Below are positions 33,593-42,340 of a stretch of 64,000 nucleotides of DNA, one piece after another. The stretch is from Micromonospora marina (GTDB taxonomy: Bacteria; Actinomycetota; Actinomycetes; Mycobacteriales; Micromonosporaceae), in NCBI RefSeq assembly GCF_900091565.1, contig NZ_FMCV01000006.1:62001-126000 (forward strand). The letters run 5' to 3'. The notes under the pieces are model-generated. The model saw nothing but the letters and a program-made list of their open reading frames with translations, was not told where the DNA came from and did no database searches. The translations under genes and the position numbers were made by a program. Each line of letters begins with the position of its first letter. Within the stretch, counting starts at the first letter, position 1.

Positions 33593-33976
33593 ATGACCAG
33601 CAGGGACCGGCCGGGTACGGACGACGGACGCGGGCCGGAGTCGGCCGCGCCGTGGGGCACCACCGACGGCTTCGACGCCGACCCGCCGTGGGGCGCCGGT
33701 GACAGCGACCCGATGGGCGAGGGCAGCGAGGAGACCGCCGTACCCGAGGGCCGGCTCGGCGAACGCCGGGCGGCCGGCGCCCGGCCGGGCGGACCGAAGG
33801 CGGGCCGGCACGGGTTCGGGTCCGTGGAACCGACCCGGACACCCGAGGCCGGACCGGGCGCGCCGCCGGACCCGGCCCCGTCGGGACGGACGTTCCCGGA
33901 CGACAGCGCGGACGGCGACCTCGGCGACAACGCGCTGGAGGAGGCCACGGGCATGCATCCGGAGACGCGCCCCTGA
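33593..33976 (+). CDS. Disordered acidic/Gly-Pro-rich protein of unknown function
   Basis: 127 residues; strongly Gly, Pro, Asp, Glu and Arg rich (DGFDADPPWGAGDSDPMGEG, PSGRTFPDDSADGDLGDNAL) with no hydrophobic core, so it should be unfolded. GAGG precedes the ATG. No family recognised. Its Asp/Glu-rich composition in frame is unlike random high-GC frames, which favours a real gene. Confidence 0.5.
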   Translation: MTSRDRPGTDDGRGPESAAPWGTTDGFDADPPWGAGDSDPMGEGSEETAVPEGRLGERRAAGARPGGPKAGRHGFGSVEPTRTPEAGPGAPPDPAPSGRTFPDDSADGDLGDNALEEATGMHPETRP

Positions 33977-33980
33977 GCGG

Positions 33981-34166
33981 TCAGGAGCCGGTGCCGTCCT
34001 CGCCCGGCCGGCCCGGCGCCGACGGCTCGTTGTCCGGCACCGGTGACTCGGCCACCGGGTGCCCGGTGTCGTCGACCAGGCCCGGCGCCATGCTGCCGCC
34101 GTGCGCCTCCTCGGCCTCCCGGGTCGCTCGCGGATCCCGCTCGTCCTCGTCGCGCCGCTTCTCCAC
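33981..34166 (-). CDS. Small charged protein of unknown function
   Basis: 61 residues from a GTG with GAGGGGGG before it. Begins with basic/acidic RDEDERDPRATREAEEAHGG and ends in VAESPVPDNEPSAPGRPGED; hydrophilic throughout. It converges with the gene at 33593-33976 (four-base gap). No homology recognised. Confidence 0.5.
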   Translation of the reverse strand: MEKRRDEDERDPRATREAEEAHGGSMAPGLVDDTGHPVAESPVPDNEPSAPGRPGEDGTGS

Positions 34167-34228
34167 AGATCCCCCCTCGGCAGTCGTCCCTGCACCCCGG
34201 CGGTACCCGGCCGGCGGCTGGGGAAACG

Positions 34229-35119
34229 TCAGGCGCGCGCGGCGGCGGACGCGACGCCGAGCAGGTCGGCCAGCCGGGCGGCGTCGCGCTGGGCCTGGTC
34301 GCCGCAGCAGTTGTTCATCAGCACGTGCAGCTCGGCGCACTGGTCGGCCAGCTCACGCAGCAGCACCGACCAGTGCCGCAACTCCCGCTCGCCGTAGGCG
34401 TACCGGAACCGCTCCTGCTTGTCGCCGCTCTCCCAGGCGGTGCTGTGCCCGTGGAACCGGATCACGGCCAGTCCGGTGGTGGCGACCAGGACCGGCGGCA
34501 CCGAGGAGACGTGCCCCTGCGGTATGTCCACGCAGGCGTACCCGAGGTCGTGCTCACGCAGGAACGTGACGGTGTCCGCCATCGCGTCCCCGTCGAACCA
34601 GGACGAGTGCCGCAGCTCGACGGTAACCGGCCAGGGGCGGCAGCGCCGCGCGGCGTCCAGGATCCGCCGCCGGGCCGCCTCGCCGCGGGCCAGCCACGGC
34701 GGGAACTGCAACAGCACGGCGCCGAGCCGGTCGGCCGCCGCGAGCGGCGCCAGCGCCGCGTGGAACCGGTCCCACAACTCGTCGTACGCCCCGGCGGGCA
34801 GGTCGCGCCAGCGGATCCGGTTCGGGCCGCCGGCCGGGCGCAGGTCGCGGGGCAGCGCGTCGACCGGCGTGTGGTGGCCGGTGAACAGCCGGAACGCCTT
34901 GACGTCGAAGGTGAAGCCGTCCGGGGTGGCGGCCGCCCAGCCCGCCGTGGTCTCCGGTGCCGGCACGGCGTAGTACGACGTGTCCACCTCCACCAGTCCG
35001 AACCGCTCGGAGTACCAGCCGAGCCGCCCGGCGGGGGTGTTGACCCCGCGCGGATACCAGCCGGAGCGGACCAGCATCTGGTCGGCCCAGGAGGACGTGC
35101 CCACCTTGATGACACACAT
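34229..35119 (-). CDS. DUF72 family protein (YecE-like)
   Basis: 296 residues, TIM-barrel-type DUF72. IKVGTSSWADQMLVRSGWYP at the start, YSERFGLVEVDTSYYAVPAP (the conserved VEvnsTFY strand), GFTFDVKAFRLFTGH, AVLLQFPPWLARGEAARRRI, VTVELRHSSWF and a C-terminal VLMNNCCGDQAQRDAARLAD (the family NNh...A block). Biochemical role of the family is unsettled. The ATG at 35119 is the start nearest the conserved strand. A divergent paralogue sits at 58338-59198. Confidence 0.88.
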   Translation of the reverse strand: MCVIKVGTSSWADQMLVRSGWYPRGVNTPAGRLGWYSERFGLVEVDTSYYAVPAPETTAGWAAATPDGFTFDVKAFRLFTGHHTPVDALPRDLRPAGGPNRIRWRDLPAGAYDELWDRFHAALAPLAAADRLGAVLLQFPPWLARGEAARRRILDAARRCRPWPVTVELRHSSWFDGDAMADTVTFLREHDLGYACVDIPQGHVSSVPPVLVATTGLAVIRFHGHSTAWESGDKQERFRYAYGERELRHWSVLLRELADQCAELHVLMNNCCGDQAQRDAARLADLLGVASAAARA

Positions 35120-35263
35120 GTAATTCAGTTCACCGCGACCGCCGGACATCGGCAACCGGAGATGCCGTCCGGGCCGTGACCGGCGCCGGGTGACCGGCGT
35201 CACCGGCAGGGCGGCGCGCCGGGGTGTGACGCCCGGCCGGTTGGCGGCGCTGAGGGTGACGAG

Positions 35264-35953
35264 ATGGACGCACCCGGTCTGGACCAGGAAACCGTCGAAC
35301 GGCTGCTCGCCGGCCGCTCCGGCGACACGTCGTCCGCTCCCCGAGGGCTGGTGGCCGTACTCGCAGCGGTCCGGGCCGTGGCCGGCACGGGCGAACTCGA
35401 CGGCGAGGCGGCAGCGGTCGCGGCGTTCCGGGAGGCACAGCGGGCACGCCGTCGCCGCCGCGTCCGCTTCGGCGTCCGGGTGGCCGTGGCAGCACTGGCC
35501 GCCTCCCTCACCGGCGGCGTCGCGCTCGCCGCGACCGGCAACCTTCCGCACGCCCCGCACCCCGCTGCGCCGCCGGTCGTCACCGCGTCCCCTGCGCCGT
35601 CGGCCCGGCCGAGCCCGGCCGGCTCGCCCGCACCCCGGACGCCGCACCCGTCCTCACCGCCCGGCCTGTGCGTCGCGTACCGGGCCGTCGCCGAGCCGCA
35701 ACGGGGACGCGTCCTCTCCACACCCGCCTTCAGTGACCTCGTCGCCGCGGCCGGGGGTCACGACCGCGTGCCGGACTACTGCGCCGGGCTGCTGGGCGAC
35801 GACGACCCGCCGGGGAGATCCGACGGCACGCGGCGCGGCGGCCGGATCGAGCGCCCGGTTCACCCGGACGGCGGGCCGCCGGGCGGGGACGGCACCCCGC
35901 CCGGGCCCGTCGAGCCGCAGTCCGGCACCCCGCCCGGGCGGGGTGCCGCCTGA
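35264..35953 (+). CDS. Single-pass membrane protein, anti-sigma-like layout
   Basis: 229 residues. Residues 1-65 are a small helical cytoplasmic domain (GLDQETVERLLAG, VAAFREAQRARRRRRVRFGV). One helix RVAVAALAASLTGGVALAAT at about 72-92 crosses the membrane. A long outside tail is Pro/Ala/Gly rich with two Cys (PPGLCVAYRAVAE, VPDYCAGLLG). The layout recalls membrane anti-sigma factors, but no sigma gene adjoins and the zinc motif is absent, so function is unknown. A GAGGGTGACGAG stretch precedes the ATG. Confidence 0.65.
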   Translation: MDAPGLDQETVERLLAGRSGDTSSAPRGLVAVLAAVRAVAGTGELDGEAAAVAAFREAQRARRRRRVRFGVRVAVAALAASLTGGVALAATGNLPHAPHPAAPPVVTASPAPSARPSPAGSPAPRTPHPSSPPGLCVAYRAVAEPQRGRVLSTPAFSDLVAAAGGHDRVPDYCAGLLGDDDPPGRSDGTRRGGRIERPVHPDGGPPGGDGTPPGPVEPQSGTPPGRGAA

Positions 35954-35976
35954 GGACCGGCTGGTAACTTGCCCCC

Positions 35977-36714
35977 GTGACCCCCCGGCGTCGCCTACCG
36001 GCGATCCTCCTCCGCCTCGCAGTGGTGCTCGCCGTGCTGGCCGGCATCGTGCTCACCGCGCTCGGCCCGGCCACGGTGACCGGCCTGCTGCCGTACTTCA
36101 CCATCCAGAGCAACGTGGCGGTCGGTGTCCTCGCCGGGTACGCCGCCTGGTGCGCGCTGCGCGACCGGCCGGAGCCGCCGAGCGTCCTCAAGGGCGCGGT
36201 GACCCTCTACATCACCATCACCGGCACGGTCTACCACCTGGTCCTGGCCAACCCGGCCAGCCCGTTCGCGATGACCCAGCCGGACCGGCAACCGGGTGAG
36301 TGGTGGGGCAACCAGTTCCTGCACACGGTGGTGCCGCTGCTGGCGGTCGCCGACTGGGCGCTGTTCGACAGGCGCGGCCGGCTGCGCCCCCGGTTCGCCG
36401 CCTGGTGGCTGGTGTTCCCGGTCGGATACCTCGGGTTCGCGCTGGTGCGTGGCCTGATCGTGGACAGCTACCCGTACCCGTTCATCGACGCGGGCGAGCT
36501 GGGCTACGACGGGGTGGCGGTCAGCGCGGCCGGGTTCGCCGCGGTGTTCTGGCTGCTGGGCCTGCTGTTCGTGGGCGTGGACCGGCTGCTCGCCCGGGCC
36601 GGGCGGGTCGATGCGGAGCAGGCGCCACCCGCGGCCGGGCCGGCGGGGCCGACGACGGCGGCCGGGCCGGGCGCCGCGACGGCAGCACAGCGGGAGACCA
36701 GCGGCTCGGCCTGA
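35977..36714 (+). CDS. Pr6Pr family six-helix membrane protein
   Basis: 245 residues, GTG start. About six hydrophobic segments: AILLRLAVVLAVLAGIVLTA, TIQSNVAVGVLAGYAAWCAL, AVTLYITITGTVYHLVLANP, FLHTVVPLLAVADWALFDRR, FAAWWLVFPVGYLGFALVRG, AAGFAAVFWLLGLLFVGVDR. The conserved F-T-x-Q-S-N and H-x-x-x-P-x-x-x-x-x-D-W motifs are those of the Pr6Pr family. Function unknown. Follows the preceding gene by 23 bases. Confidence 0.85.
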   Translation: MTPRRRLPAILLRLAVVLAVLAGIVLTALGPATVTGLLPYFTIQSNVAVGVLAGYAAWCALRDRPEPPSVLKGAVTLYITITGTVYHLVLANPASPFAMTQPDRQPGEWWGNQFLHTVVPLLAVADWALFDRRGRLRPRFAAWWLVFPVGYLGFALVRGLIVDSYPYPFIDAGELGYDGVAVSAAGFAAVFWLLGLLFVGVDRLLARAGRVDAEQAPPAAGPAGPTTAAGPGAATAAQRETSGSA

Positions 36715-36726
36715 GCGGCGGGCCGG

Positions 36727-38805
36727 TCAGGCGGCCCGGTGGGCCGGCTGGCCGGCGCGCGTCCGCCGGCCCGCGCCGCGTTCCCGGCCGTACGCGTCGG
36801 CCCGCCCCCACCGCCCCGGCACGTCGAGCAGCTCGATGCGCCCGAAACCCGCCGGGATCGCCGGGTTCACCAGCAGGTTCTCCCCGCACGGGCGCAACCC
36901 CAGCATGGTCGACAGCAGCATCAGCAGCCCACCGGAGGCCCACGACTGCGGTCGTCCGGCCGCCGGCAACTGGACCGGGTACGTGGTCACCGCGCGGGGG
37001 TAGCCGGCGATCACCTCCGGGACCGAGCCGCCGAGCGTCTCCGCCATCGCGAACATGCTCGCGGCGATGTCGGCCGCCTCCTCGTCGAAGCCGTACCGCC
37101 GCAGGCCCGCCGCGACGATCGCGTTGTCCGACGGCCAGACCGCGCCGAGGTGCGCGCCGACCGGGTTGTACGGCCGCTGTCCCTGCGCGTAGGTGCGCAC
37201 GCCCCAGCCGGAGAACAGGTCCGGCCCGCGCAGGTGCCCGGCCAGCGCGTCGGCCCGGTCCGGCTCCACGATGCCGCTCCACAGCAGGTGCCCGAGGTGT
37301 GAGGTGAGCGCGTCGACCGGCTCGCCGTCCGGGGTGAGCGCCAGCGCGTAGTAGCCCTGCTGCGGCAGCCAGAAGTCGCTGTTGAACCGCTCCCGCAGCC
37401 GCGCCGCGTCGGCCTCCAGGCGCTCGGCGTAGCCCCGGTCGCCCCAGAACTCCCGGGCCAGCCGGGCGCCGCGGAGCCGCGCGTCGTACGCGTAGCCCTG
37501 AAGCTCGCACGTGGCGCGCGGGTACGGCGGCTCCGCGCCGTACCGGTCGACGATCGCTTCCGGGGAGTTGCGCCAGGTCTGGTTGGCGACCCCGCTGCCG
37601 GTGTTGCGCGGCAGGTAGCGCAGGTAGCCGTCGCCGCACTGGTCGCCGTAGCGGGTCAGCCAGTCCAGCGCCATCCGGGCCGGGTGCCGCAACTCGTGGA
37701 CCAGGTCGGTGTCACCGGTCCAGCGCTCGTACTCGTCGAGCAGGATCACGAACAGCGGCGTGGTGTCGGCGGCGCCGTAGTAGAGCGCGGTGGGCTGCTC
37801 GTCGAACGCGGCCGCCTCGCCGTACCGCAGCTCGGCGACGATCTTGCCCGGTTCCTCCTCGTGCCGGTCGTCGAGCCGGCCGCCCTGCAACATCGCCAGC
37901 ATGTGCAGCGTGGCCGGGGTCAACTCGGGCGTGAAGGGCAACGTCTGGAAACAGGTGATCAGCGCGTCCCGCCCGTACAGCGTCATCGCCCAGGGCATCC
38001 CGCCGACCGGCACCGGATCGGTGTAGGCCAGCGGCATGTAGCGCAGGGCGGCCAGGTCGGTCAGGGCCTGCCGGTACACGGCGTTGAGCCCGGGCCGCTC
38101 GGCGATCAGGTGCGGCGCCCGGTCGAGCCACCGGTCGAGGCCGTCCCGCATGTCCTGGCTGACGTGCTGCCGGTGGGACTCGATGTCGGCCCGCAGGTCC
38201 CGCCCGCCCGCACCCTGGATGATCATCGCGACGTGCAGGTCGGCGTGCCACTCGCCCTGCGGCTCCACGCGGATCCGGAAGGTCATCCCGCGCGCGTCCA
38301 CCTCGGCCGGAGCGGTGCTGGAGACGCATGTCTCCCGGGCGAACCGCCCGCGCTCGTACCGGATCCGCAACCGCCGCTCCTGCGGGTCGGGGACCACCGT
38401 CGGGCGGCGCGGGCCGGGCCGCAGGATCTCCGAGGTGTCGGCGAAGTCGGCCGCCATCTCCATCCGCACCGTGTACTCGGCGGGTTCGGCCGAGTGGTTG
38501 AGCACCGTGACGCTCTCGTGGTACGCCTCGTCGATCGACCGGTGCCGGATCACCGAGACGTCGGCGTCCACGTAGTGGCTGGCCGCGCCCGGCACCAGCA
38601 CGAAGCGGGTCTCGAAGTAGGTCAGGTCGTCGCGGGACAACGCGTGCAGCCGCTCGCCGTCGACCGTGAGCACCCAGTGGGACAGGAACCGGGTGTCGAA
38701 GGAGAACAGGCCGATCGGCGCGCACGGGTCGTGTTCCATGTCGCCCTGCGCGTCGCTCACCGCGAACGCGTTGCCGGCTAGGACATGGACCAGTTCCTGC
38801 TTCAT
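36727..38805 (-). CDS. Glycogen-debranching-type amylo-alpha-1,6-glucosidase-like protein
   Basis: 692 residues. The N-terminal glycogen-debranching domain opens with NAFAVSDAQGDMEHDPCAPI and GLFSFDTRFLSHWVLTVDG. The C-terminal (alpha/alpha)6 barrel has MPWAMTLYGRDALITCFQTL (acidic GRD), WLTRYGDQCGDGYLRYL, ELQGYAYDARLRGARLAREF, PYNPVGAHLGAVWPSDNAIV and WASGGLLMLLSTMLGLRPCG. Such proteins are thought to trim alpha-glucans. Its ATG overlaps the stop of the SCP2-like gene by four bases, so the two are coupled. Confidence 0.88.
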   Translation of the reverse strand: MKQELVHVLAGNAFAVSDAQGDMEHDPCAPIGLFSFDTRFLSHWVLTVDGERLHALSRDDLTYFETRFVLVPGAASHYVDADVSVIRHRSIDEAYHESVTVLNHSAEPAEYTVRMEMAADFADTSEILRPGPRRPTVVPDPQERRLRIRYERGRFARETCVSSTAPAEVDARGMTFRIRVEPQGEWHADLHVAMIIQGAGGRDLRADIESHRQHVSQDMRDGLDRWLDRAPHLIAERPGLNAVYRQALTDLAALRYMPLAYTDPVPVGGMPWAMTLYGRDALITCFQTLPFTPELTPATLHMLAMLQGGRLDDRHEEEPGKIVAELRYGEAAAFDEQPTALYYGAADTTPLFVILLDEYERWTGDTDLVHELRHPARMALDWLTRYGDQCGDGYLRYLPRNTGSGVANQTWRNSPEAIVDRYGAEPPYPRATCELQGYAYDARLRGARLAREFWGDRGYAERLEADAARLRERFNSDFWLPQQGYYALALTPDGEPVDALTSHLGHLLWSGIVEPDRADALAGHLRGPDLFSGWGVRTYAQGQRPYNPVGAHLGAVWPSDNAIVAAGLRRYGFDEEAADIAASMFAMAETLGGSVPEVIAGYPRAVTTYPVQLPAAGRPQSWASGGLLMLLSTMLGLRPCGENLLVNPAIPAGFGRIELLDVPGRWGRADAYGRERGAGRRTRAGQPAHRAA

Positions 38806-39179
38806 CGGGCCGCCACCCGCTCGCCGGTCACGGCGCGGGGATCCCGGGCATCCGGCGGGCCGGGGAAGAGCCGGCGCAGCGTCATCAGCAGCTTCAGCTC
38901 GCCCCGCGCGGTGAGGTCGTTGCGCAGCAGCGCGGCGGCCGGGTGCAGCCGCCCCGCCGCGATCCGGTCGAACACCTCCCGGTCCGCGCCCACCACCAGG
39001 TCCGCCTCCTCGGTCAGGCGGTCCACCCGGACGTCCTGCCGGTCGACGGTCAGGTACCAGTGCTCGGTGCTGCCGCCGTCACGCAGGTCCAGGCGGATGG
39101 TGCCGGAGGTGGTCTCGGGCAGCTCCGGGTGCCGGCCGGCCGTCCCCCGGGTCAGGTGTTCCATGGCCGAGACGCTCAT
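38802..39179 (-). CDS. SCP2-like sterol/lipid-carrier domain protein
   Basis: 125 residues. GTIRLDLRDGGSTEHWYLTV, DLVVGADREVFDRIAAGRLH and LRNDLTARGELKLLMTLRRL follow the SCP2 pattern of a beta-sheet plus the G-K-h helix; the ligand cannot be predicted. Excellent ribosome site (GAGGAGG) before the ATG at 39179. First gene of a two-gene operon with the debranching-type enzyme. Confidence 0.82.
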   Translation of the reverse strand: MSVSAMEHLTRGTAGRHPELPETTSGTIRLDLRDGGSTEHWYLTVDRQDVRVDRLTEEADLVVGADREVFDRIAAGRLHPAAALLRNDLTARGELKLLMTLRRLFPGPPDARDPRAVTGERVAAR

Positions 39180-39313
39180 CGGGCCCTCCTCGTCGGTGGT
39201 CGCGGCCGCCCGCCTGCCGGCGCCGCCCGTCCCGCAGCGTCCCCGCCGGGCGGGTGAGGCGAACTCACCCGGTCCGGGTGAGACGCGGCGGCGCGGCGGG
39301 TATCCCTGCGGGC

Positions 39314-39842
39314 ATGCCGACGACCGGGGACGCCACCGCCGACCGGGTGCTGCTCGCGCTGCTGACCATGCAGCGCGAGTCCTGGGAGCAGGGGATCCTC
39401 GGCCAGGCGCTGCTCGACCTGGGCCTGGACGAGACCGCCGTGCTGGCCGCCGACGCCGCAGTGGCCGGGCGACGTCCGCGCCGAGCTGGCCGGGCACGCC
39501 GAGGAGGTGCTGACCGCCTGCCTCGCGTACCGGGGTGCGGACGGGCTCTTTCCCGACGTGCTGGACGAGCCGGACGCGTTCCGCGAGGCCAACACCGCCC
39601 AGCTGCTCGGGTACGCGGCCCTCACCGGGGTGGCCGACGGATGGCTGTCCCGGTCCTGGTTCGAGGTGGGAGCGGACCTGCTGGCAGCCGCCGCCCGGCG
39701 CGTCGACGCCTACGGCCGGGTGACCGGCGTCAGCGGGGCACCGGACTTCGAGCGCCCGGGCACCTCGCCCGAGGCGCAGGCGTGTCACCTGCTCGGGCAC
39801 GCCGCGCTGCGCCGGGCGGGCGCGGCGCTCAGCGCAGGATGA
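39314..39842 (+). pseudogene. GH88/GH105-like glucuronyl-hydrolase pseudogene, internal deletion
   Basis: The first about 48 codons (ADRVLLALLTMQRESWEQGI, then LGQALLDLGLDETAV) match the start of an actinobacterial six-hairpin glycosidase family. At about 39466-39480 the sequence jumps to the family's C-terminal part in the +1 frame: HAEEVLTACLAYRGADGLFP, DVLDEPDAFREANTAQLLGY, RVTGVSGAPDFERPGTSPEA. About 200 middle residues, including the catalytic region, are missing and the frame is shifted, so no functional product is possible. The 3' end overlaps the DinB gene by 14 bases. Confidence 0.75.
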
Positions 39843-40335
39843 GCCCGCGCACGTACGCGGCCTGACCGACGTGCTGGAAGTCGTCGTCGAGGACGCTCAC
39901 CAGCCGCACCCCGAGCGTCACCGGCGGATCCCAGTTCTCGTCGACCACCCGGTCCAGGTCGGCCGGGCTCAGCCCGCGCAGGTATCCCAGGCTCCGGTCC
40001 ACCACCGCCCGGTGGTAGTCGAGCAGCACGCCGCCGTCCTCCGGGCGTACCGCCGCGATCTGCTCCGGGCCGTGCCCGAAGCCGGTGTCGGCGGGGTCGG
40101 GCCGCAGGCCGCACCGCGCCGCCCAGTCGCCGGTGGTCCAGAGCTGCGGCTCCCCCATCATGTCGGCGACGTGGTCGTCCTGGATCCGGGTCAGGTGCCA
40201 GATTTGCCAGCCCACCGGGTTCGCCCCGTCGGCCGGCGCCCGCCGCAGCTGGGCCGCGTCGAGCCCGTCGAGCGCCCCGGCGACCAGATCGGGCAACCGC
40301 CCGTACGCCTCGGTCAGCACGTCCGTCGCGTCCAC
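39829..40335 (-). CDS. DinB family / DUF664-like four-helix protein
   Basis: 168 residues, GTG start preceded by GGGGGA. Metal-binding His residues of the bundle are in ANPVGWQIWHLTRIQDDHVA (helix 2) and SVLDDDFQHVGQAAYVRGLI (helix 4). The body contains PADLDRVVDENWDPPVTLGV. These DinB/MST-like proteins bind a divalent metal and often act as thiol (mycothiol) transferases, plausible in an actinomycete but unproven here. Confidence 0.85.
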   Translation of the reverse strand: MDATDVLTEAYGRLPDLVAGALDGLDAAQLRRAPADGANPVGWQIWHLTRIQDDHVADMMGEPQLWTTGDWAARCGLRPDPADTGFGHGPEQIAAVRPEDGGVLLDYHRAVVDRSLGYLRGLSPADLDRVVDENWDPPVTLGVRLVSVLDDDFQHVGQAAYVRGLILR

Positions 40336-40434
40336 GCGTCCCCCACTCCCCCGCGGTTCCTGCCGTCCCTCGGGCAGTACCGCCCAGCGTGCCCGGCAAA
40401 CCTCGGCGCGGGCACCGGCTCTAGGGTGATCGCT

Positions 40435-40950
40435 GTGGTCGCGGCGCTGGAGCTGTATCTGGACACCGACGCCACCCGGCGGATCCGGGTGCTGTGGGAC
40501 CTGCTGGAGTCCGACGGGGTGCCGAGCATGCGGTCCCTGCTGGCGCAGCGGCACCGCCCGCACGTCTCGCTGGCGGTCGCGCCCCGCCTCGACCCGCACC
40601 GCGTCGCCGAGGCGCTCGCCGGAACCGTGGTGGCCGCGCCGCTGCGGCTGGAGTTCCAGCACGCCGGTCAGTTCCTCGGGCGGGTGCTCTGGCTCGGGCC
40701 GGCGCCGACGCCCGAGCTGCTGGCGCACCACGGCGCGGTGCACGAGCGGCTGGCGCGGGCCGGTGTCGAGGTGGTGGAGCACTACCGGCCGGGCCGGTGG
40801 GTGCCGCACTGCACACTGTCCATGCGGGTGCCGAACCCGCTGATGGGCGCGGCGGTACGCCGGTGCCTGGAGGTGCTGCCGCTGACCGCGACGGTGGTCG
40901 GCGCGGCGGTGGCCGACCACGCCCGCGACATCTCCCACCCCCTGCCCTGA
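40435..40950 (+). CDS. 2'-5' RNA ligase / cyclic phosphodiesterase family (LigT-like)
   Basis: 171 residues. The two HxT/S-type catalytic motifs are RPHVSLAVAPRLDPH (about residue 45) and VPHCTLSMRVPNPLMGAAVR (about 125). The N-terminus VAALELYLDTDATRRIRVLW is typical. GTG at 40435 taken as start; a GTG three codons earlier is equally open. These two-His phosphoesterases act on 2',3'-cyclic or 2'-5' RNA ends. It is divergent from the DinB gene. Confidence 0.85.
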   Translation: MVAALELYLDTDATRRIRVLWDLLESDGVPSMRSLLAQRHRPHVSLAVAPRLDPHRVAEALAGTVVAAPLRLEFQHAGQFLGRVLWLGPAPTPELLAHHGAVHERLARAGVEVVEHYRPGRWVPHCTLSMRVPNPLMGAAVRRCLEVLPLTATVVGAAVADHARDISHPLP

Positions 40951-40973
40951 CCGCCTCCCCGCCAAGATCCACG

Positions 40974-40990
40974 CCACCTCGGGGAGGTGG
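40974..40990 (+). terminator. Short hairpin after the RNA-ligase-like gene
   Basis: CCACCTC-GGG-GAGGTGG, 24 bases after the stop. A CCAAGATC motif ten bases upstream recalls one arm of the intergenic inverted-repeat family, but no matching second arm is seen. The rest of the gap to 41207 shows nothing. Confidence 0.45.
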
Positions 40991-41207
40991 GCCTGCCACT
41001 CCAGGTGCCGGGCCCGCCCGCCGGCCCAGTGGCGGACCGCGATGCGGGCACGACAGCGGGCAGGCGACCGGGTTTCGCGCCATCTGCGGCTGCCCTGACG
41101 ATCGGGGCCGAACCGAAGCAAGCTGGTAAAAGCGCAGGTCAGAGCCAATCTGGCCACCCGAAGACGTGCGGCTGGAGCGGCAGCGAAGCATGTCGAAGGA
41201 GAGCCTC

Positions 41208-42317
41208 ATGGCCGCACCCGTCGTCCGTTCCGTCACCGCCGACCAGACCGTCCTGCTGCCCGGGCAGTCGACCACCGTACGGGTCGACGCCTTCCACCCC
41301 GACTCTCGGCTGCTGACGCTCACCGGCCGGGTCAGCGACCCCACCGGCGTCACCTGGGACAGCCCGGTCCGGGTGGACCTGAGCGTCCCCCTGACGATCC
41401 AGCTCGCCGGCGCCTCGCCGGGCGTGACGGTCACACCGAGCGGCACCGATCCGGGCCGCTTCACAGTCACCGTGCTGGCCGGCCGGGGCACGGTGACGCT
41501 GACCGCGACGGCGCGTGACGGCGCCGGCCGCACCGGCACGGGCACCACCACGCTGACCGTGCCGCTGCTGGTCGGGATGAGCGCCTACAAGGGTGCCCGG
41601 ACCCAGCGGGCGGTGGCCGACTATCCGGGCATCCGCTACATGCGCGACTTCGGCACGGACGGCCCGGACGCGGACGCGCTGCCGGAGCTGCCCGCGCTGA
41701 ACGCCGGCAAGTTCGCCGACGCGCCCTCGGCCGTCATGCACGTCAGCTGGAAGGACGACGTCGAACAGTTGGCCGGCTGGCTCGACGGCGTGAACCGCCC
41801 GATCTACCTGACCTGGTACCACGAGCCGATGGGCGACGTAACCCCGGCCACGTACCGGGCGACGGCGAGCCGCGTGACGCAGATCCTGGCCGCGCACCGC
41901 AACCGGCGGTGGGTGCTCGGGCACGGGCCGATCGTGACCCGCTACTGGCTCGACGAGGGGCGCGGCAACCCGACCGACTGGGGATACCCGGGCATGACCC
42001 ACTACGGCGTGGACTGCTACTCCCGGGACACCGCCGCGTACTGGCCCGCCTCCCGGATGTTCGGCGTGGCCTTCGACAAGGTGCGCGCCGCGTACCCGGG
42101 CATCCGGCTCCTGGTGCCCGAGTACGGGCTGAGCCGCATCGCCGCGGACACCACCGGCGCGGGCCGGGCGCGGACGCTCCGGGAGCACGTCACCTGGCTG
42201 CGCCAGCAGAACGACGTGGACGCGATCGCGTACTGGAACAACTGGGCCGAGTTCGAGCTGGGCGACCCGCCGCTCGAGGCCACGGCCTGGCGCGATCTCC
42301 AGGTGGGCCCGGCATAG
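41208..42317 (+). CDS. Ig-like domain plus glycoside-hydrolase TIM-barrel protein (GH26-like), no signal peptide
   Basis: 369 residues. About residues 1-120 are beta-rich, Ig-like (VRSVTADQTVLLPGQSTTVR, PGRFTVTVLAGRGTVTLTAT). From PLLVGMSAYKGARTQRAVAD on it reads as a TIM barrel: YPGIRYMRDFGTDGP, IYLTWYHEPMGDVTPATYR (candidate acid/base Glu), GMTHYGVDCYSRDTAAYW, IRLLVPEYGLSRIA (candidate nucleophile Glu), AIAYWNNWAEFE. This resembles GH26-type enzymes. The ATG at 41208 has AAGGAG five bases upstream; upstream ATGs at 41190 and earlier do not create a signal peptide. Substrate unknown. Confidence 0.72.
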   Translation: MAAPVVRSVTADQTVLLPGQSTTVRVDAFHPDSRLLTLTGRVSDPTGVTWDSPVRVDLSVPLTIQLAGASPGVTVTPSGTDPGRFTVTVLAGRGTVTLTATARDGAGRTGTGTTTLTVPLLVGMSAYKGARTQRAVADYPGIRYMRDFGTDGPDADALPELPALNAGKFADAPSAVMHVSWKDDVEQLAGWLDGVNRPIYLTWYHEPMGDVTPATYRATASRVTQILAAHRNRRWVLGHGPIVTRYWLDEGRGNPTDWGYPGMTHYGVDCYSRDTAAYWPASRMFGVAFDKVRAAYPGIRLLVPEYGLSRIAADTTGAGRARTLREHVTWLRQQNDVDAIAYWNNWAEFELGDPPLEATAWRDLQVGPA

Positions 42318-42340
42318 ACTGGGCCGATGAGGCGGAGCCG

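Noticed and set aside
35190..35260. Palindromic GGTGAC/GTCACC cluster as a regulator site
   Set aside because: Short and imperfect arms of a type that recurs by chance in such GC-rich DNA.
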